The notes beneath the pieces were generated by a model. The model was not told the origin of the DNA, did no database searches, and worked only from the letters and a program-made list of their open reading frames with translations. Below are positions 25,644 through 37,000 of a stretch of DNA of 64,000 nt, piece by piece. Numbering within the stretch: position 1 is the stretch's first letter; every line of letters begins with the position of its first letter. Both the position numbers and the translations under genes were made by a program. The stretch is from BOG-908 sp965198825 (GTDB lineage Bacteria; Pseudomonadota; Alphaproteobacteria; Acetobacterales; Acetobacteraceae): the NCBI GenBank assembly GCA_965198825.1, contig CBDAQB010000003.1, positions 558,001 through 622,000 of the forward strand. The letters are read 5' to 3'.

Positions 25644-26762
25644 TTACTTCAGGATGATTTCCACGCGGCGGTTCTGCGGCTCGCGAACACCCTTGGCGGT
25701 CGGCACGAGCGGGTTGCTCTCGCCATAACCATGGATGCTGATCTCTCCGCGTGCCACGCCGTCACGAACCAGCTCGGCCTCAACCGTCTGCGCGCGGCGA
25801 ACCGAGAGCCTCTGGTTGTAGGCGGCCGTGCCGGAAAGGTCCGTGTAGCCGTTGACTTCGATGCGCGTCGTCTGAACGTGGGTCGAAGCGGTAGCAGCCT
25901 CAGCCACGATCTGGCGTGCACGTGCCGTCAGGTCAGCGCGATCCCAGTCGAAGAACACGAGATACGTGCGGGCCGGAGCAACCTCAACCTGCTGCTGCAC
26001 AGCGGCGGCGGCAGGCGGCGGGGGCGGCGGCGCCGGCTGGAACAGAGCGTAGCGGATGCCAGCCAGGCCCGAGTAGTTGATCGTGTTGTCGAGCTTGTAG
26101 TTGGCGCGGGTCGCGACGTTCGGCGCGAAGAACTGCGCGTGGTAGCTCTGCGACTCGGGAATGCCCATCACGCGGCCTTCGACGGTCAGAGCCAGGCCGG
26201 GAACGGCTGCGATCGGGAACGCCACGCCGGCGATGCCCTGGGCGGCGAAGTTGCCGTCCGTGCCGGTCTCGCGGATGAAGATGCTGTCCGTGCCGGTCGC
26301 GCCGCCGAAGCCCGAGTAGCGGCCGTTGGAGAACTTGCCCTGCTCGTAGCCGGCGCCGACGCCGACATACGGAACCAGCGGCAGGCCGAACGGTGCCAGG
26401 TCGAAGTCGTACAGAACGTTGACGAAGCCGCCGAACTGCTGCTCGTCGCCGCCGCCGTTGAGGCCGCCGAAGCTCTTGATCTTGTTCTGGCGATAGTCGC
26501 CCTGAACTTCGATGCGGATGCCGTTGCCCAGGCCGTAGCCGAACGAGGCCGAGCCCATCACGTCGGTGTCGGTCTTCAGGTGCCCGTTATACCCGGGCGA
26601 AAATGCCCCGAGTGCCGGCACGTTGAAGTCGCGCACGTCCTGGTTCTGCAGATAGTTGGCGCCAACGCCGAGGCTGATATACGGCCCGGTGACTGGCTGA
26701 GCGATCGCTGCGGCCGGCGCTGCGAGGATAGTCGCGGCGAGAAGCGCGTTGCGGAGCTTCAT
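25644..26762 (-). CDS. OmpA-family outer-membrane protein (paralogue 2)
   Basis: The protein is also exactly 372 residues: signal peptide MKLRNALLAATILAAPAAAIAQ, barrel starting PVTGPYISLGVGANYLQ, linker, and the same OmpA domain (DWDRADLTARARQIVAEAATAST). A strong AGGAGAG ribosome site lies just before the start, which excludes the longer open frame. It lies 120 bp upstream of paralogue 1 on the same strand: a tandem duplication. High expression is likely from the ribosome site and family role. Confidence 0.94.
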   Translation of the reverse strand: MKLRNALLAATILAAPAAAIAQPVTGPYISLGVGANYLQNQDVRDFNVPALGAFSPGYNGHLKTDTDVMGSASFGYGLGNGIRIEVQGDYRQNKIKSFGGLNGGGDEQQFGGFVNVLYDFDLAPFGLPLVPYVGVGAGYEQGKFSNGRYSGFGGATGTDSIFIRETGTDGNFAAQGIAGVAFPIAAVPGLALTVEGRVMGIPESQSYHAQFFAPNVATRANYKLDNTINYSGLAGIRYALFQPAPPPPPPAAAAVQQQVEVAPARTYLVFFDWDRADLTARARQIVAEAATASTHVQTTRIEVNGYTDLSGTAAYNQRLSVRRAQTVEAELVRDGVARGEISIHGYGESNPLVPTAKGVREPQNRRVEIILK

Positions 26763-26971
26763 TATACTCTCTCCTGGTTCAAAATTCTGCGCACACGCGC
26801 AACTTGGTGTCGGCCTTGGTATCCAGCCGACGGTGACAACGCCGCATCTAGGATGTGGCTGCAAAATAAGCGAGGTATTTGTCACGGGATTTCCCCGCCT
26901 GTTGCTTTGCCGCCACAGCACTTTAACAGCAAGCCCTATGTTGCGGATTGTATTCACTAAACAGTGATCGA

Positions 26972-28573
26972 TCAGTTCGTTGGGATAAAGTGCAGGAGCG
27001 TGCACAGCCTGTCTGCTTCTTGGGCAGGCTTATCCCACCTCAGCCGCGCCACACGCGGGAAGCGCAGCGCCACCCCCGATTTATGCCTGTTCGACCGCTG
27101 CGCCGCATCGAACGCGATCTCCAGAACCAGCCCCCGCTCCACCTCGCGCACCGGCCCGAAGCTGCTGGTCGTATGGTTCCTCACCCACCGGTCGAGCTTG
27201 ACCAGCTCCTCGTCGGTAAAACCCGAGTAGGCCTTCCCCACCGGCACCAGCTCGCCGTCCTCGCGCCACAGCCCGAACGTATAATCACTATAGAAGCTGC
27301 TGCGCTTCCCGTGACCGCGCTGCGCATACATCATCACCGCATCGATGGTCAGCGGATCGCGCTTCCACTTCCACCACAGCCCCTTCGGCCGCCCCGCCAC
27401 ATAAGGACTATCCAGCCGCTTCAGCATCAGCCCCTCGATCGAAGCCGCGCGCGTCCCGTCCCGTATCGTCCCCAGCTCCTCCAGCGACCCGAACGGAACG
27501 ATATCCGACAAATCCATCCGCTCCGGCCGGTGCTCTGCAAACCAGGCCTCCAGCCGCACCCGCCGCTCCGAGAACGGCAGCACACGCAAATCCTCCTGGC
27601 CATCGAACAGGATATCGTAAAGCCGAACCCCAAGCGGATGCTTCTTCAGCAGGGCAGGGGTGGGCGCCTTCCTGTTCAACCGCTGCTGCAAATCCGCGAA
27701 AGGCGCGATCACCCCCTCGCGCATCACCAGCAGCTCCCCATCCAGCACCGCCGGCACCGTCATCGCCGCCAATATCTCCGGAAACGCGCCCGACACATCC
27801 TCCGCCCCGCGCGAAAAGATCTTCCGCCCGCCCTCCGTCGTCACGAGCTGAACCCGTATCCCGTCCCACTTCCACTCGGCCGAATGCTCCGACGCCACGA
27901 GGGCGGAAAGATCCGGCGCCTCCAAAGGCTGGGCCAGCATCAGCGGCCGAAACACCGGCGCCCCGGCCGGATCAGGCGCCCCCGTCCTCCCCTCCAGCCA
28001 GTCGAACAAGGGAGCATAAGGCGGCTCCAGCCCATGCCAGACCTCCTCGATATCGTCCGCCGCCAGGGCCCCGCCTTTGAAAGAGACGCCCCGCCCGCAC
28101 GCAAACTCCGCCAATGCCGTCTTCGCCAGCCGGGCCGACGCCCCGACACGCAAAGACCCGGTAATCAACTTGAGGATCGCATACCGGACCGCAGGCCCCG
28201 ACTGATCCAGCCACCCGGCCAGGTGCGCCGCCAGCGAACTCTTCGGCGCCCCCGCGAGGATCGACACGATCTCGGTCAGCGAAGGCGGGGCCGCCTCGCT
28301 CGAAGCCGGCCAGATCAGCGCCGCCGTCTCCGCCAGATCCCCCACGAAGTCATAGGAGAGACCGAACAGCACAGGATCGACCCGCGCCTCCACCACCCCC
28401 CGTATCAACCCCGCCTTCGCCGCGACGAAAGACAGCTCGCCGGTCAGCGCAGCCAGCGCCCACCCCCGGTCAGGATCACCCTCGCTCTCGAAAAACCGCC
28501 GCATCAGCGCGATCTTCGCCAACCTTCCAGGCGTCAGCGTCAGCCTGTCCAGCAGCTCCGCGAAAGCGATCAA
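26972..28573 (-). CDS. ATP-dependent DNA ligase of the ligase-associated damage-response cassette
   Basis: This 533-residue ligase has an N-terminal DNA-binding domain (about 1-190) and a nucleotidyltransferase domain with the adenylated lysine K235 in EWKWDGIRVQL. An OB-fold C-terminus ends LRFPRVARLRWDKPAQEAD. It matches the bacterial family annotated as cisplatin damage response ATP-dependent DNA ligase. Its start overlaps the stop of the exonuclease gene by four bases (ATGA), so the two are coupled. It supplements the NAD-dependent ligase in repair. Confidence 0.93.
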   Translation of the reverse strand: MIAFAELLDRLTLTPGRLAKIALMRRFFESEGDPDRGWALAALTGELSFVAAKAGLIRGVVEARVDPVLFGLSYDFVGDLAETAALIWPASSEAAPPSLTEIVSILAGAPKSSLAAHLAGWLDQSGPAVRYAILKLITGSLRVGASARLAKTALAEFACGRGVSFKGGALAADDIEEVWHGLEPPYAPLFDWLEGRTGAPDPAGAPVFRPLMLAQPLEAPDLSALVASEHSAEWKWDGIRVQLVTTEGGRKIFSRGAEDVSGAFPEILAAMTVPAVLDGELLVMREGVIAPFADLQQRLNRKAPTPALLKKHPLGVRLYDILFDGQEDLRVLPFSERRVRLEAWFAEHRPERMDLSDIVPFGSLEELGTIRDGTRAASIEGLMLKRLDSPYVAGRPKGLWWKWKRDPLTIDAVMMYAQRGHGKRSSFYSDYTFGLWREDGELVPVGKAYSGFTDEELVKLDRWVRNHTTSSFGPVREVERGLVLEIAFDAAQRSNRHKSGVALRFPRVARLRWDKPAQEADRLCTLLHFIPTN

Positions 28574-29610
28574 GCCGCCACCTCTTCCACGCCGTCGTCT
28601 GGCAAATCATCGCCATACCCGATCAGCCGCAGTGCCCGCCCCCGCAACCCGCGCGCCGTCACCGCATGGATCAGCGCCTCCTCGCTGCCATGCGTCACCC
28701 AGATCTCCGGCGCCCGAACCTCCTCGATCGTCGCCAGCAACTCCGGCCAGTCCGCATGGTCCGACACCACCAAAGGCAGCTCCACCCCACGCGCCTTCGC
28801 CCTTTGCCGAACCCGCATCCACCCGGACGCCACGCACGTTACCGGATCGGCCAGCCGACGCGCCCACCTGTCCGCAATCGCCGACGGCGGCGCCAGAACG
28901 ATAGCCCCAGCCAGATCAGCCTTGTGCGCCCCCGTCGCCGGCAGCAAAGGCCCCAGCCCCACGCCCAGTTTTTCATAAACCGCGCAAACCGGCGCCATCG
29001 CCCCATGCAGATACACCGGCCGGTCCCATCCCAACTGGCGCAGCAGCGCAATCACCCGCTGGCATTTGCCCAGCGCATAAACCCCCACCACATGCGTCCG
29101 CTCCGGAAACAACGCGACGCTCTCGAGCAACCGCGCTACCTCCCCCAAAGCCGGCGGATGCGTGAACACAGGCAGCGCAAAAGTCGCCTCCGTCACGAAC
29201 ACATCGCATTCGACCGGCTCGAACCCCGCGCAAGTAGGATCCGAAGCCCGCTTGTAATCCCCGCTCACCACCGCCCGCGCCCCACCCCACTCCATCAGAA
29301 CCTGCGCACTCCCCAGCACATGCCCCGCCGGATGCAGCGAAACCCGGACCCCCTCGCCGACAGTTAAAACCTCCCCATACCGAAGCGCCTGCTGGCTCTC
29401 CCCAGCCCGCTCCACCCCCATCCGAACCCCCATGATCGCCAGCGTCTCCGCCGTCGCCATCACCGCCCCATGCCCCGGCCGAGCATGATCCGCATGCGCA
29501 TGCGTCACCACCGCCCGCGCCACCGGCCGCGTCGGATCGATAAAGAAATCGCCAGGAACACAATAAAGCCCCTCGGGGCGAACGCAGAGCCAGGTGTCAG
29601 GATGAGCCAT
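28570..29610 (-). CDS. Ligase-associated DNA exonuclease (metallo-beta-lactamase/beta-CASP fold)
   Basis: The 346-residue nuclease has the metal motif HAHADHARPGHG (residues about 38-49), further ligands in HPAGHVLGSAQ and the beta-CASP features ALGKCQRVIALL and VVSDHADWPELL. It corresponds to the exonuclease partner of the ATP-dependent ligase family. The start at 29610 (MAHPDTWLCVRPEG) was chosen because the open frame upstream consists of repeat DNA. No clear ribosome site precedes it; half-element H begins 18 bp upstream. Confidence 0.92.
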   Translation of the reverse strand: MAHPDTWLCVRPEGLYCVPGDFFIDPTRPVARAVVTHAHADHARPGHGAVMATAETLAIMGVRMGVERAGESQQALRYGEVLTVGEGVRVSLHPAGHVLGSAQVLMEWGGARAVVSGDYKRASDPTCAGFEPVECDVFVTEATFALPVFTHPPALGEVARLLESVALFPERTHVVGVYALGKCQRVIALLRQLGWDRPVYLHGAMAPVCAVYEKLGVGLGPLLPATGAHKADLAGAIVLAPPSAIADRWARRLADPVTCVASGWMRVRQRAKARGVELPLVVSDHADWPELLATIEEVRAPEIWVTHGSEEALIHAVTARGLRGRALRLIGYGDDLPDDGVEEVAA

Positions 29611-29627
29611 GGCAATCAAACGCAAAC

Positions 29628-29675
29628 AGGAAGCAAGAAAGCAGTTCTTTTTTGAAAAAAAGAACCAAAAAACTT
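29628..29675. repeat. AT-rich nested inverted repeat, left half-copy H
   Basis: The left arm is complete from GGAAGCAAGAAAGCAG to CAAAAAACTT, then breaks abruptly at 29676 into a GGGAGGG-family repeat. The missing right arm is of the kind found alone at 42404-42454. It lies directly 5' of the exonuclease gene. Confidence 0.8.
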
Positions 29676-29683
29676 CTCCTTCT

Positions 29684-29713
29684 CCCGCCCCCTCTATGGG
29701 GAGGGCCCGGCCA
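29684..29713. repeat. GGGGGAGGGCCGGGG repeat, copy 2
   Basis: CCCGCCCCCTCTATGGGGAGGGCCCGGCC is fused to the broken end of half-element H. It is related to copies at 13321, 37658 and 39297. The junction of the two repeat types suggests recombination at this point. Confidence 0.6.
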
Positions 29714-29754
29714 ATCCCGTTTCGCAAAACCCGAGGGCTGACCAAGCCCAAACA

Positions 29755-30837
29755 TCAACCCTCTGGAGGGGCGACACTAGCGAGCAGACTCAACAGGTCC
29801 GATTGGCGCGACATGCCTGTCTTGGCGAAGATGCGCTTCAGATGCGTGCGGGCCGTGCTCGGCATCGTGCCCATGGCGCGAGCGGCTTGCGCCAGCGACT
29901 GTCCAGTCGCCAAGGCGTGCGCTAGGCGGGCCTCGGCCGGCGTGAGGTCGAGCAGCGCCGCTATCAGCTCCACCCCCGGCGCCGCCCGGTTGCCAGGGAT
30001 CGCCACCAGCAGGATCGCTGACGCCGAGGTAAAAATATCGCGCGCAGCTCGGCGCAGTGGCACCACATGAATGACAACCCCTCGCCGCCCCTCGGCCGAC
30101 GCGACCGGCACCGATCCGCCGCACCCGATAGTCCTATCGTTCAGCCCGCTCAGCAGGGCGCCGAGCCTTGCGTCGGCCCTTGCGTCAGCCAGGCGTAACC
30201 CGCTTGGCGTATCATGGTATTGATCGCGGAGATGGCTCTCGAACAAGGCGTTTGCTGCCATCATGCGGCGGCCATACCCCAGGATTGCCGCCGGCGCGCT
30301 TAAGGCGTCCAGCGTAGCGACGGCGGCGAGCACCCGCTCCAGACCTATGCGAGCGGCAAGCATACCGGCGCGCGCCAGATGCGGGCGCAAACGATCGAGC
30401 GCCGGGATCGCTGCCCGCGCCGTCTCTGGCGCCGCGAAGCCTTCGACGCTCAGGATTAAGCCGTCATCGGCGAGGCCGGGCATGACGGTTGCAGCCGCGG
30501 TTTCAAAACCGAGCGGGGTTAGATAGTCAGTGTACATCGGGTCGCTACGGATTTCCTGCTCGGAATAGACATCGCCGTCGGTCAGGAAGCCGGCGTGCCG
30601 GCGCGCGACCAGCCGCGGTATCCTGTCGTTTCGTTCGTGCCAGCCGCCCGCGACAAATCCTCTATAATGTCCTTCGATCGCCGGAGACGTTACCCAGCTC
30701 ACGCCATCCTGGCGGCTGCTGACAAGCAGCCCGCCTTGCGCGCCCGAGGCAACAGCCAACTGGTCCAGCAACATCGGCCAGGCGTCGGTGACGACGGCGG
30801 CTTCGTAGATCGCATCGATCAGGTGATCGTCAGTCAT
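29755..30837 (-). CDS. LuxR-family transcriptional regulator
   Basis: This 360-residue regulator has a C-terminal LuxR-type HTH (LTPAEARLAHALATGQSLAQAARAMGTMPSTARTHLKRIFAKTG, about 295-340). The N-terminal about 270 residues have a PAS/GAF-like pattern with no receiver phospho-acceptor signature, so it likely senses a small molecule. It is divergent from the 2199-residue repeat protein. A 13-bp perfect palindrome lies between them (30955-30967), so regulation of that gene and of itself is the natural hypothesis. Confidence 0.85.
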   Translation of the reverse strand: MTDDHLIDAIYEAAVVTDAWPMLLDQLAVASGAQGGLLVSSRQDGVSWVTSPAIEGHYRGFVAGGWHERNDRIPRLVARRHAGFLTDGDVYSEQEIRSDPMYTDYLTPLGFETAAATVMPGLADDGLILSVEGFAAPETARAAIPALDRLRPHLARAGMLAARIGLERVLAAVATLDALSAPAAILGYGRRMMAANALFESHLRDQYHDTPSGLRLADARADARLGALLSGLNDRTIGCGGSVPVASAEGRRGVVIHVVPLRRAARDIFTSASAILLVAIPGNRAAPGVELIAALLDLTPAEARLAHALATGQSLAQAARAMGTMPSTARTHLKRIFAKTGMSRQSDLLSLLASVAPPEG

Positions 30838-30954
30838 CCCCGCAATGTTTCCCCTTCACCATTCGGCCTCTCGCCGGCTGCGAGGCGGGCCGTGCAGCCG
30901 GACGGCGCCATACGCACCCCCGATCGGCGTGCATCAAAAACATACGATACCGGA

Positions 30955-30967
30955 ATGTTCCGAACAT
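30955..30967. promoter_or_regulatory. Candidate operator palindrome ATGTTC-C-GAACAT
   Basis: A perfect inverted repeat with 6-bp arms around one base lies in the 204-bp gap between the divergent LuxR-family gene and the large repeat-protein gene, about 75 bp before the latter's start. Such symmetry is typical of dimeric HTH regulator sites. The link to the adjacent LuxR-family protein is inferred from position only. Confidence 0.4.
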
Positions 30968-31041
30968 ACCTCATTTAGGGGACGCGCACAGCCGATAAAC
31001 GCGCGCACATGCGTGCGGGAACGAAACATGCGGAGCAGGCG

Positions 31042-34000
31042 ATGGCCACCACACAGGCGAAAAAACATGGCCATGGCGACGCCCAGTCGACGACCGCCTT
31101 GCTACCCGGCGCGGCATCGCTCCCACTCAGTATCGGCAGCAGCGAGGCGGGCGCCGGCATCGCCGCACTGCTACCCCTACGCGCTCACCCCTTGACCCTC
31201 GCGCCCGACAACTGGAACACCGCCGTCAACGGCAACTGGAGCACAGCCGCCGACTGGAGCGCCGGCGTTCCGACCATCAGCAGCGATGTCACCATTAGCG
31301 TCGCCGGCACCTACACGGTGACGATTGCTGCCGCTGCAACATCGAATTCCGTGACCCTGAACAACGCCACTGCAAAGCTCACCGACAATAGCGCGCTCAC
31401 CGTCGCCTCGAACCTCGCCATCACCGCTGGAATTTTCACCCTCGGAAGCAGCGGCATCATCAACGGGGGAACGCTCACAACAGGCGCCAGCGGCAGCTTT
31501 GTCTCCGCAGGCGGAACGCTCAACGGCGTTGCCGACCAGGGCACCATCAGTATGAGCGGCGCCAGCGCAAGATTGACGATAGAGCACGGGTTTACCGGCA
31601 CAGGCACGATAAACGAGACAGGCAGCAGCGCCTTCCTATACAGCAACGACACCGAGACGTGGAACACCGCGACGCTGAACATCGGCAACAACACCACTTA
31701 CGCCTATCTTTATCTTGAGGAAGCCCAAACAGGCGCTGCGACGCTCACCTTGGCCAGCCAGTTCAACATTGTCCAAGGCGGAAGATTTGCACAGATCAAC
31801 ATCGACCCGCAGGGTGACGGCGCAAATTCCCTGATCAACAAGGGAAAAATCTCCGCTGGTGTAAGCGCTGGCAACTTCGTCATCTACGGCCAATACGCCG
31901 GTGATGTCTTTACCAACCAGGGCACCATCAACGTCAGCAACGGCGATATTTTCGATGCCAGCAACGTCGTCAGCTTCAGCAACGCTGGCCTGATCAATGC
32001 GACAGGCGCGAAGACCGTGCTCGATCTCGGCGGCGCCTGGTCCAACGCCGGCTCGATCGCCATCTCCAGCGGTGCCACCGCAAACCTCGGCGGCACCTTC
32101 AGCCTCGCGGCCTTCTCCAGCCTGAGCAATTCGGCAGGTCAGCTCAACATTACCGGCACGTTGCAGAACGCTGGAACCACGCTGACCGTCGGCATGGGCA
32201 GCGCTGCCGGAACAGTCGGGCTCAGCGGCACGATCAACGGCGGCACCATCGTCGATGCCGGCGGCGGCCTGCTCGCGCAAAGCGGCACGCTTTCAGCCGT
32301 CACCTACCAGGGAACGCTCGCCCTCCTCAACAACACCGCCCTTTATATCGAAAACGGACTGAGCGTCAGCAGCGGCGTATCGGCGGGAATGATCAACGAT
32401 ACGGGCATGGATTCCTTTCTCCACTTTCTCGACACGCAGACCTTGGACAACGCGACTCTCAATCTCGGTAGCGCCAGCAGCCCCTCCTACATCTATATCG
32501 AGGAAAACGTCGGAACCGCTACCACGCTGACGTTTGGCACGCATCTCAACTTGGTGCAGTCGGGCAAGTACGCGCAGATCGACATCGATCCAGGGGAAGG
32601 GAGCTACGGCACCAATGCGCTGATCAACAAAGGCACGATCACCGCCGGCTACAGCGCCGGCAGCTTCACGATACTGGGTGAATACGGCAGTGACAGCTTT
32701 ATCAACCAGGGAAGCATCAGCGTCTCGAATGGTGGTACTTTCGACACGAGTAACGTGATGACCTTCATCAACTCCGGCCTCATCACGGCATCGGGTAGTA
32801 AGTCCGTGCTTGATCTCGGCGGCGCCTGGTCCAACGCCGGCTCGATCGCCATCGCCAGCGGCGCCACCGCTAATCTCGGCGGAACGTTCAGCCTCGGGGC
32901 GTTCTCCAGCCTGAGCAACTCAGCCGGCCAGCTCAACATCACCGGCACGTTGCAGAACGCCGGAACAACGCTGACCATCGGCACGGGCAGCGCGGCCGGA
33001 ACCGTCGGCCTCAGCGGCACGATTAACGGCGGCACCATCGTCGACGCCGGCGGCGGCCTGGCCTCGCAAAGCGGCACGCTCTCCGGCGTCACCTACCAAG
33101 GAACGCTGACCCTCCTCAACAACACCACGCTCTACATCGAAAACGGACTGAACGTCAGCAGCGGCGGATCGGCGGGAACGATCAACGACACAGGAGCCGC
33201 CGCATTCATCGATTTCCTAGACACGCAAACATTGGACAACGCGACCCTCAATCTCGGTAGCGCCAGCACCTCCTACATCTATATCGACGAAGGCGTCAGC
33301 AGTGTGTCCACGCTGACGCTCGGCTCGCATCTGAACCTCGTGCAATCGGGCAAATACGCGCAGATCAACATCGATCCAAGCGGCTACGGCACCAACGCGC
33401 TGGTCAACAAAGGTGCGATCACCGCCGCAATCAGTACCGGAAGCTTCACGATCCTCGGCCAATACGGCAGCGACAGCTTCACGAACCAGGGAAGCATCAG
33501 CGTCTCGAACGGCAACATTTTCAACGCCAGCAACGTTATGACTTTCGTCAACACCGGCATCATCACCGCTACGGGCGCCAACACCGTGCTCGATCTCGGC
33601 GGCGCATGGTCTAACGCAGGCTCGATTGCCATCTCCGGCGGAGCTACCGCCAATCTCGGTGGCACATTCAGCCTCGCTGCCTTCTCCAGCCTGAGCAACT
33701 CAGCCGGTCAGCTCAACATCACCGGAACATTGCAGAACGCCGGAACCACGCTGACTCTGGGAACCGGCAGTCCCGCGGGCACGATCGGCTTTAGCGGCGC
33801 CATTCTCGGCGGTACCATCGTCGACACAGGCGGCGGCCTTCTCGCGCAGGCCGGCACGCTGAGCGGCGTTTCCTACGACGGCGCGTTGAACCTCAGCCAG
33901 GCTAATGCCAACATTCTCTTGGAAGGCTCGAGTATCTTCACCGGCCTCAATGGAACTGGCCTCGGCACCATCAACCTGACAGGCAGCAACGCCCAACTCC

Positions 34001-37000
34001 TCACAGGCGATAGCACGACCCTCGACCACGCCGTGATCAACTTCGGCGGCGCCAATGTCTCCGACACCATCTATCTCGCCCCGGTCGTCTCCAACAACGA
34101 CACCCTGATATTGGGAAGTTCCCTGCAGCTGACGCAAAGCGGCGCCGGCAGCTCCGACACGATCGATCTGTATTCGTATCCATCAGCCGGTACGCTCATC
34201 AACCAGGGCACGATCACCGCGAGTGCGTCCGGTGGCCACTTCACAGTCTATAACAATGGAAGTCAGATCGCGTCATTTACCAACCAAGGTATAGTAGCCG
34301 TCAGCAATGGAGACGTGTTTGCCGTAAGCGGCGTCACGACGCTCACGAACCAGGGTATCATCAATGTCTCGGGCGGCGGCACCTTCGACCTGAGCACCGT
34401 GACCCGCTTTAGCAACCTAAGCGCAGGAACGCTCAGCGGCATTTACAGCGTCGGGGCCGCTTCCCTGCTGCAGATCGCCAACAACACCAGCGTCACGGCA
34501 ATATCAGGAACGCTCACATTGAGCGGCGCTGGCTCGGTCGTCGAAGGCGTCAACAGCACCAGCGGAAAACAGGTCACGATCGACCAGAAACTCACCTCCA
34601 TCTCCTCTACCGGCGTGCTCAACCTCCTCGCCAACCGCAGCTTCTCCGCCAGCGCCGCCTTCACCGACAACGGCCTCCTGCAACTCGGCGGCGGCACTTT
34701 CACCGCCACAGGCTTTACGCTGGGTACAGGCGCGCACCTCACCGGCTTCGGTGCGCTAGCCGCCCCACTCGCCAACGCCGGCAGCGCCGAAGCCTCCGGC
34801 GGCACCCTGGCATTTACCGGCGCCATCACCGGAAGCGGTGCCCTCCAAGTGGACGCCGGCGCCACCCTCGACGTCAAAACAAGCGCGTCAGGCGGAACAG
34901 CTAGCTTCAGCGGCATGGGCGGCGTGCTGAAGCTCGAAGCCGCCGCAAACTTCACCGACGTCATTGCCAACTACGCGGCTGGCGACGTCATCAACATCGG
35001 CGCATCAACAGCCACCGCCGCCTCCATCACCGGAACCACGCTGGCCATCACACTGACTGGCGGCAGCGTGCTGAACGAAACAGTGTCCGCCGCATCCCCC
35101 AGCGAACACATCGGCATCAGCGCCGACGGCCATAGCCTCACCGCCTACAACCTCGCCCAACCCTCCATCCACACCCCCGAACCCATAGCCTTCGCCAACC
35201 ACCACGTCGGCGACAGCGCCAGCACCGCCATCACGCTCGCCAACTCAGCAAACCCCACCGCCTACAGCGAAGCCTTAGACGCCGGCATACTGTCGGCAAC
35301 CGGCGCCGCCACCGCCTCTGGCAGCTTCACAGGCCTAGCCGCCGGAGCCGCCAACAGCACCAGCCTCCTCGTCGGCCTGAACACCAGCACAGCCGGCGCC
35401 CTCAGCGGAACCGACGTCATCACATTGTCCAGCGATGGCACTGGCATAGACGGCTACGGCGCCACCTCGCTGGGCACCCAGGTCGTCAACGTCACAGGCA
35501 GCGTCTACGCCTACGCCCAAGCCAGCCTCGCCAACGGCGGCACCATCGTGCTTGCCAACACCCACGTCGGGCAGGCCGCAAGCGGCTTCCTCGCATTGAC
35601 TAACAGTGCCGCAAGCGGCGGCTACAGCGAGGCACTCGACGCCATTCTCGGCAACGCCACCGCCGGCTACTCCACCTCCGGAACGGTTAACGCCCTCGGC
35701 GCCCAGGGCACCTCGAACGCGCTTCAAGTCGGCTACACGGCCGGCGCGTCGGGCGCCTACGGCGGCGCCGCGACCCTCGGCCTCACCTCGGACGGCACCG
35801 CCATAGGCGACGGCCTCGGCACCACCACACTCGCCAGCCAGGCCGTAACGATCACCGGCGCCGCCTACGCCTACGCCGCCCCCACGCTGGCAAGCAGCAC
35901 CATCAATTTTGGCATCGTCCATGTCGGCCAGGCAGACGGCATGGCCCTCAGCCTCACCAACGGCGCCCTCGCCAACCTCTATTCCGAAGCGCTGGACGCC
36001 TACCTCTCGAACTTCTCTGCCGGCATCAGCGCTAACGGCTCGATCACCGGCCTCCTCGCCGGCCAGACCGACAGCGCCAGCCTCCTCCTCCAGCTCGCCA
36101 CCAGCGCATCGGGAAGCTTCTCCGGCACCGCCTTGCTCAACCTGATCTCCGACGGCACCATCATCGGCGACGGCCTCGGCACCACAACGCTAGGCGGTCA
36201 GACCATCACCCTCAGCGGCGTGGTGGACAACTACGCCGTCGCCGCTTTCCAGGATCCAGGCGGCCCCGCCGTCGCCGGCTCCGGCACCCAATACGCCATC
36301 AACCTCGGCAGCGTGGCGCAGGGGAGCGCGGCCGAAGTGCTCTCGCTTGGTGTCCTGAACGGCGCTACAGGCCTGTCCGACCTTCTCCAAGGCATGTTGT
36401 CCGTAGGCAGCGACAACGGCTTCAACAACGCCGGTTTCGGCAGCTTCAGCGGCCTGGGCGCCGGCCAGGGCGAGCACAGCCAGAGCGTCACCCTCACGAC
36501 CAGTACGGCAGGCACCTTCACCGAAACGATCGTGCTCTCCAGCGCCGGCACAAACGCCAGCGGCTATAACGGCACGCTGGCGACCGAAACCCTGACCATC
36601 ACCGGCGTCGTCACCCCCATAGGCAGCAGCAGCTACACACTCACAGCAGGACCAAACACCCTCACCGGCGCCGACGGCGGCGACGTTTTCATCGCCTCCG
36701 CTGCCAGCATCAACAGCCGCGACAGCCTCACCGGCGGCAATGGCGCGAACGTCATCCAGCTCACCGGCGGCGGTCAGTTCGACCTGGGCGCACCAAAGAT
36801 CTTCGCCAACATCCCCACCATCACCGCCTACGAGGGACAGGCCGCCGCCGGCACGGTCGCCGCCACCAACCAGATCGTTTATTTGCGCGACGGAACCCCA
36901 GAAAACCTGAGCGTCGTTGCCGGCGTCGCCGCCAAGGGCGACACGAACCTCGAAACGATCACCATCTACAGCAGCAACGCCACCAACAGCATCCAACTCT

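Noticed and set aside
32017..34370. Regular DNA repeats that might suggest a CRISPR array or satellite
   Set aside because: The period is about 780-790 bp and the repeats are in-frame protein modules, with no short repeat/spacer pattern. No CRISPR array was seen anywhere in the window.
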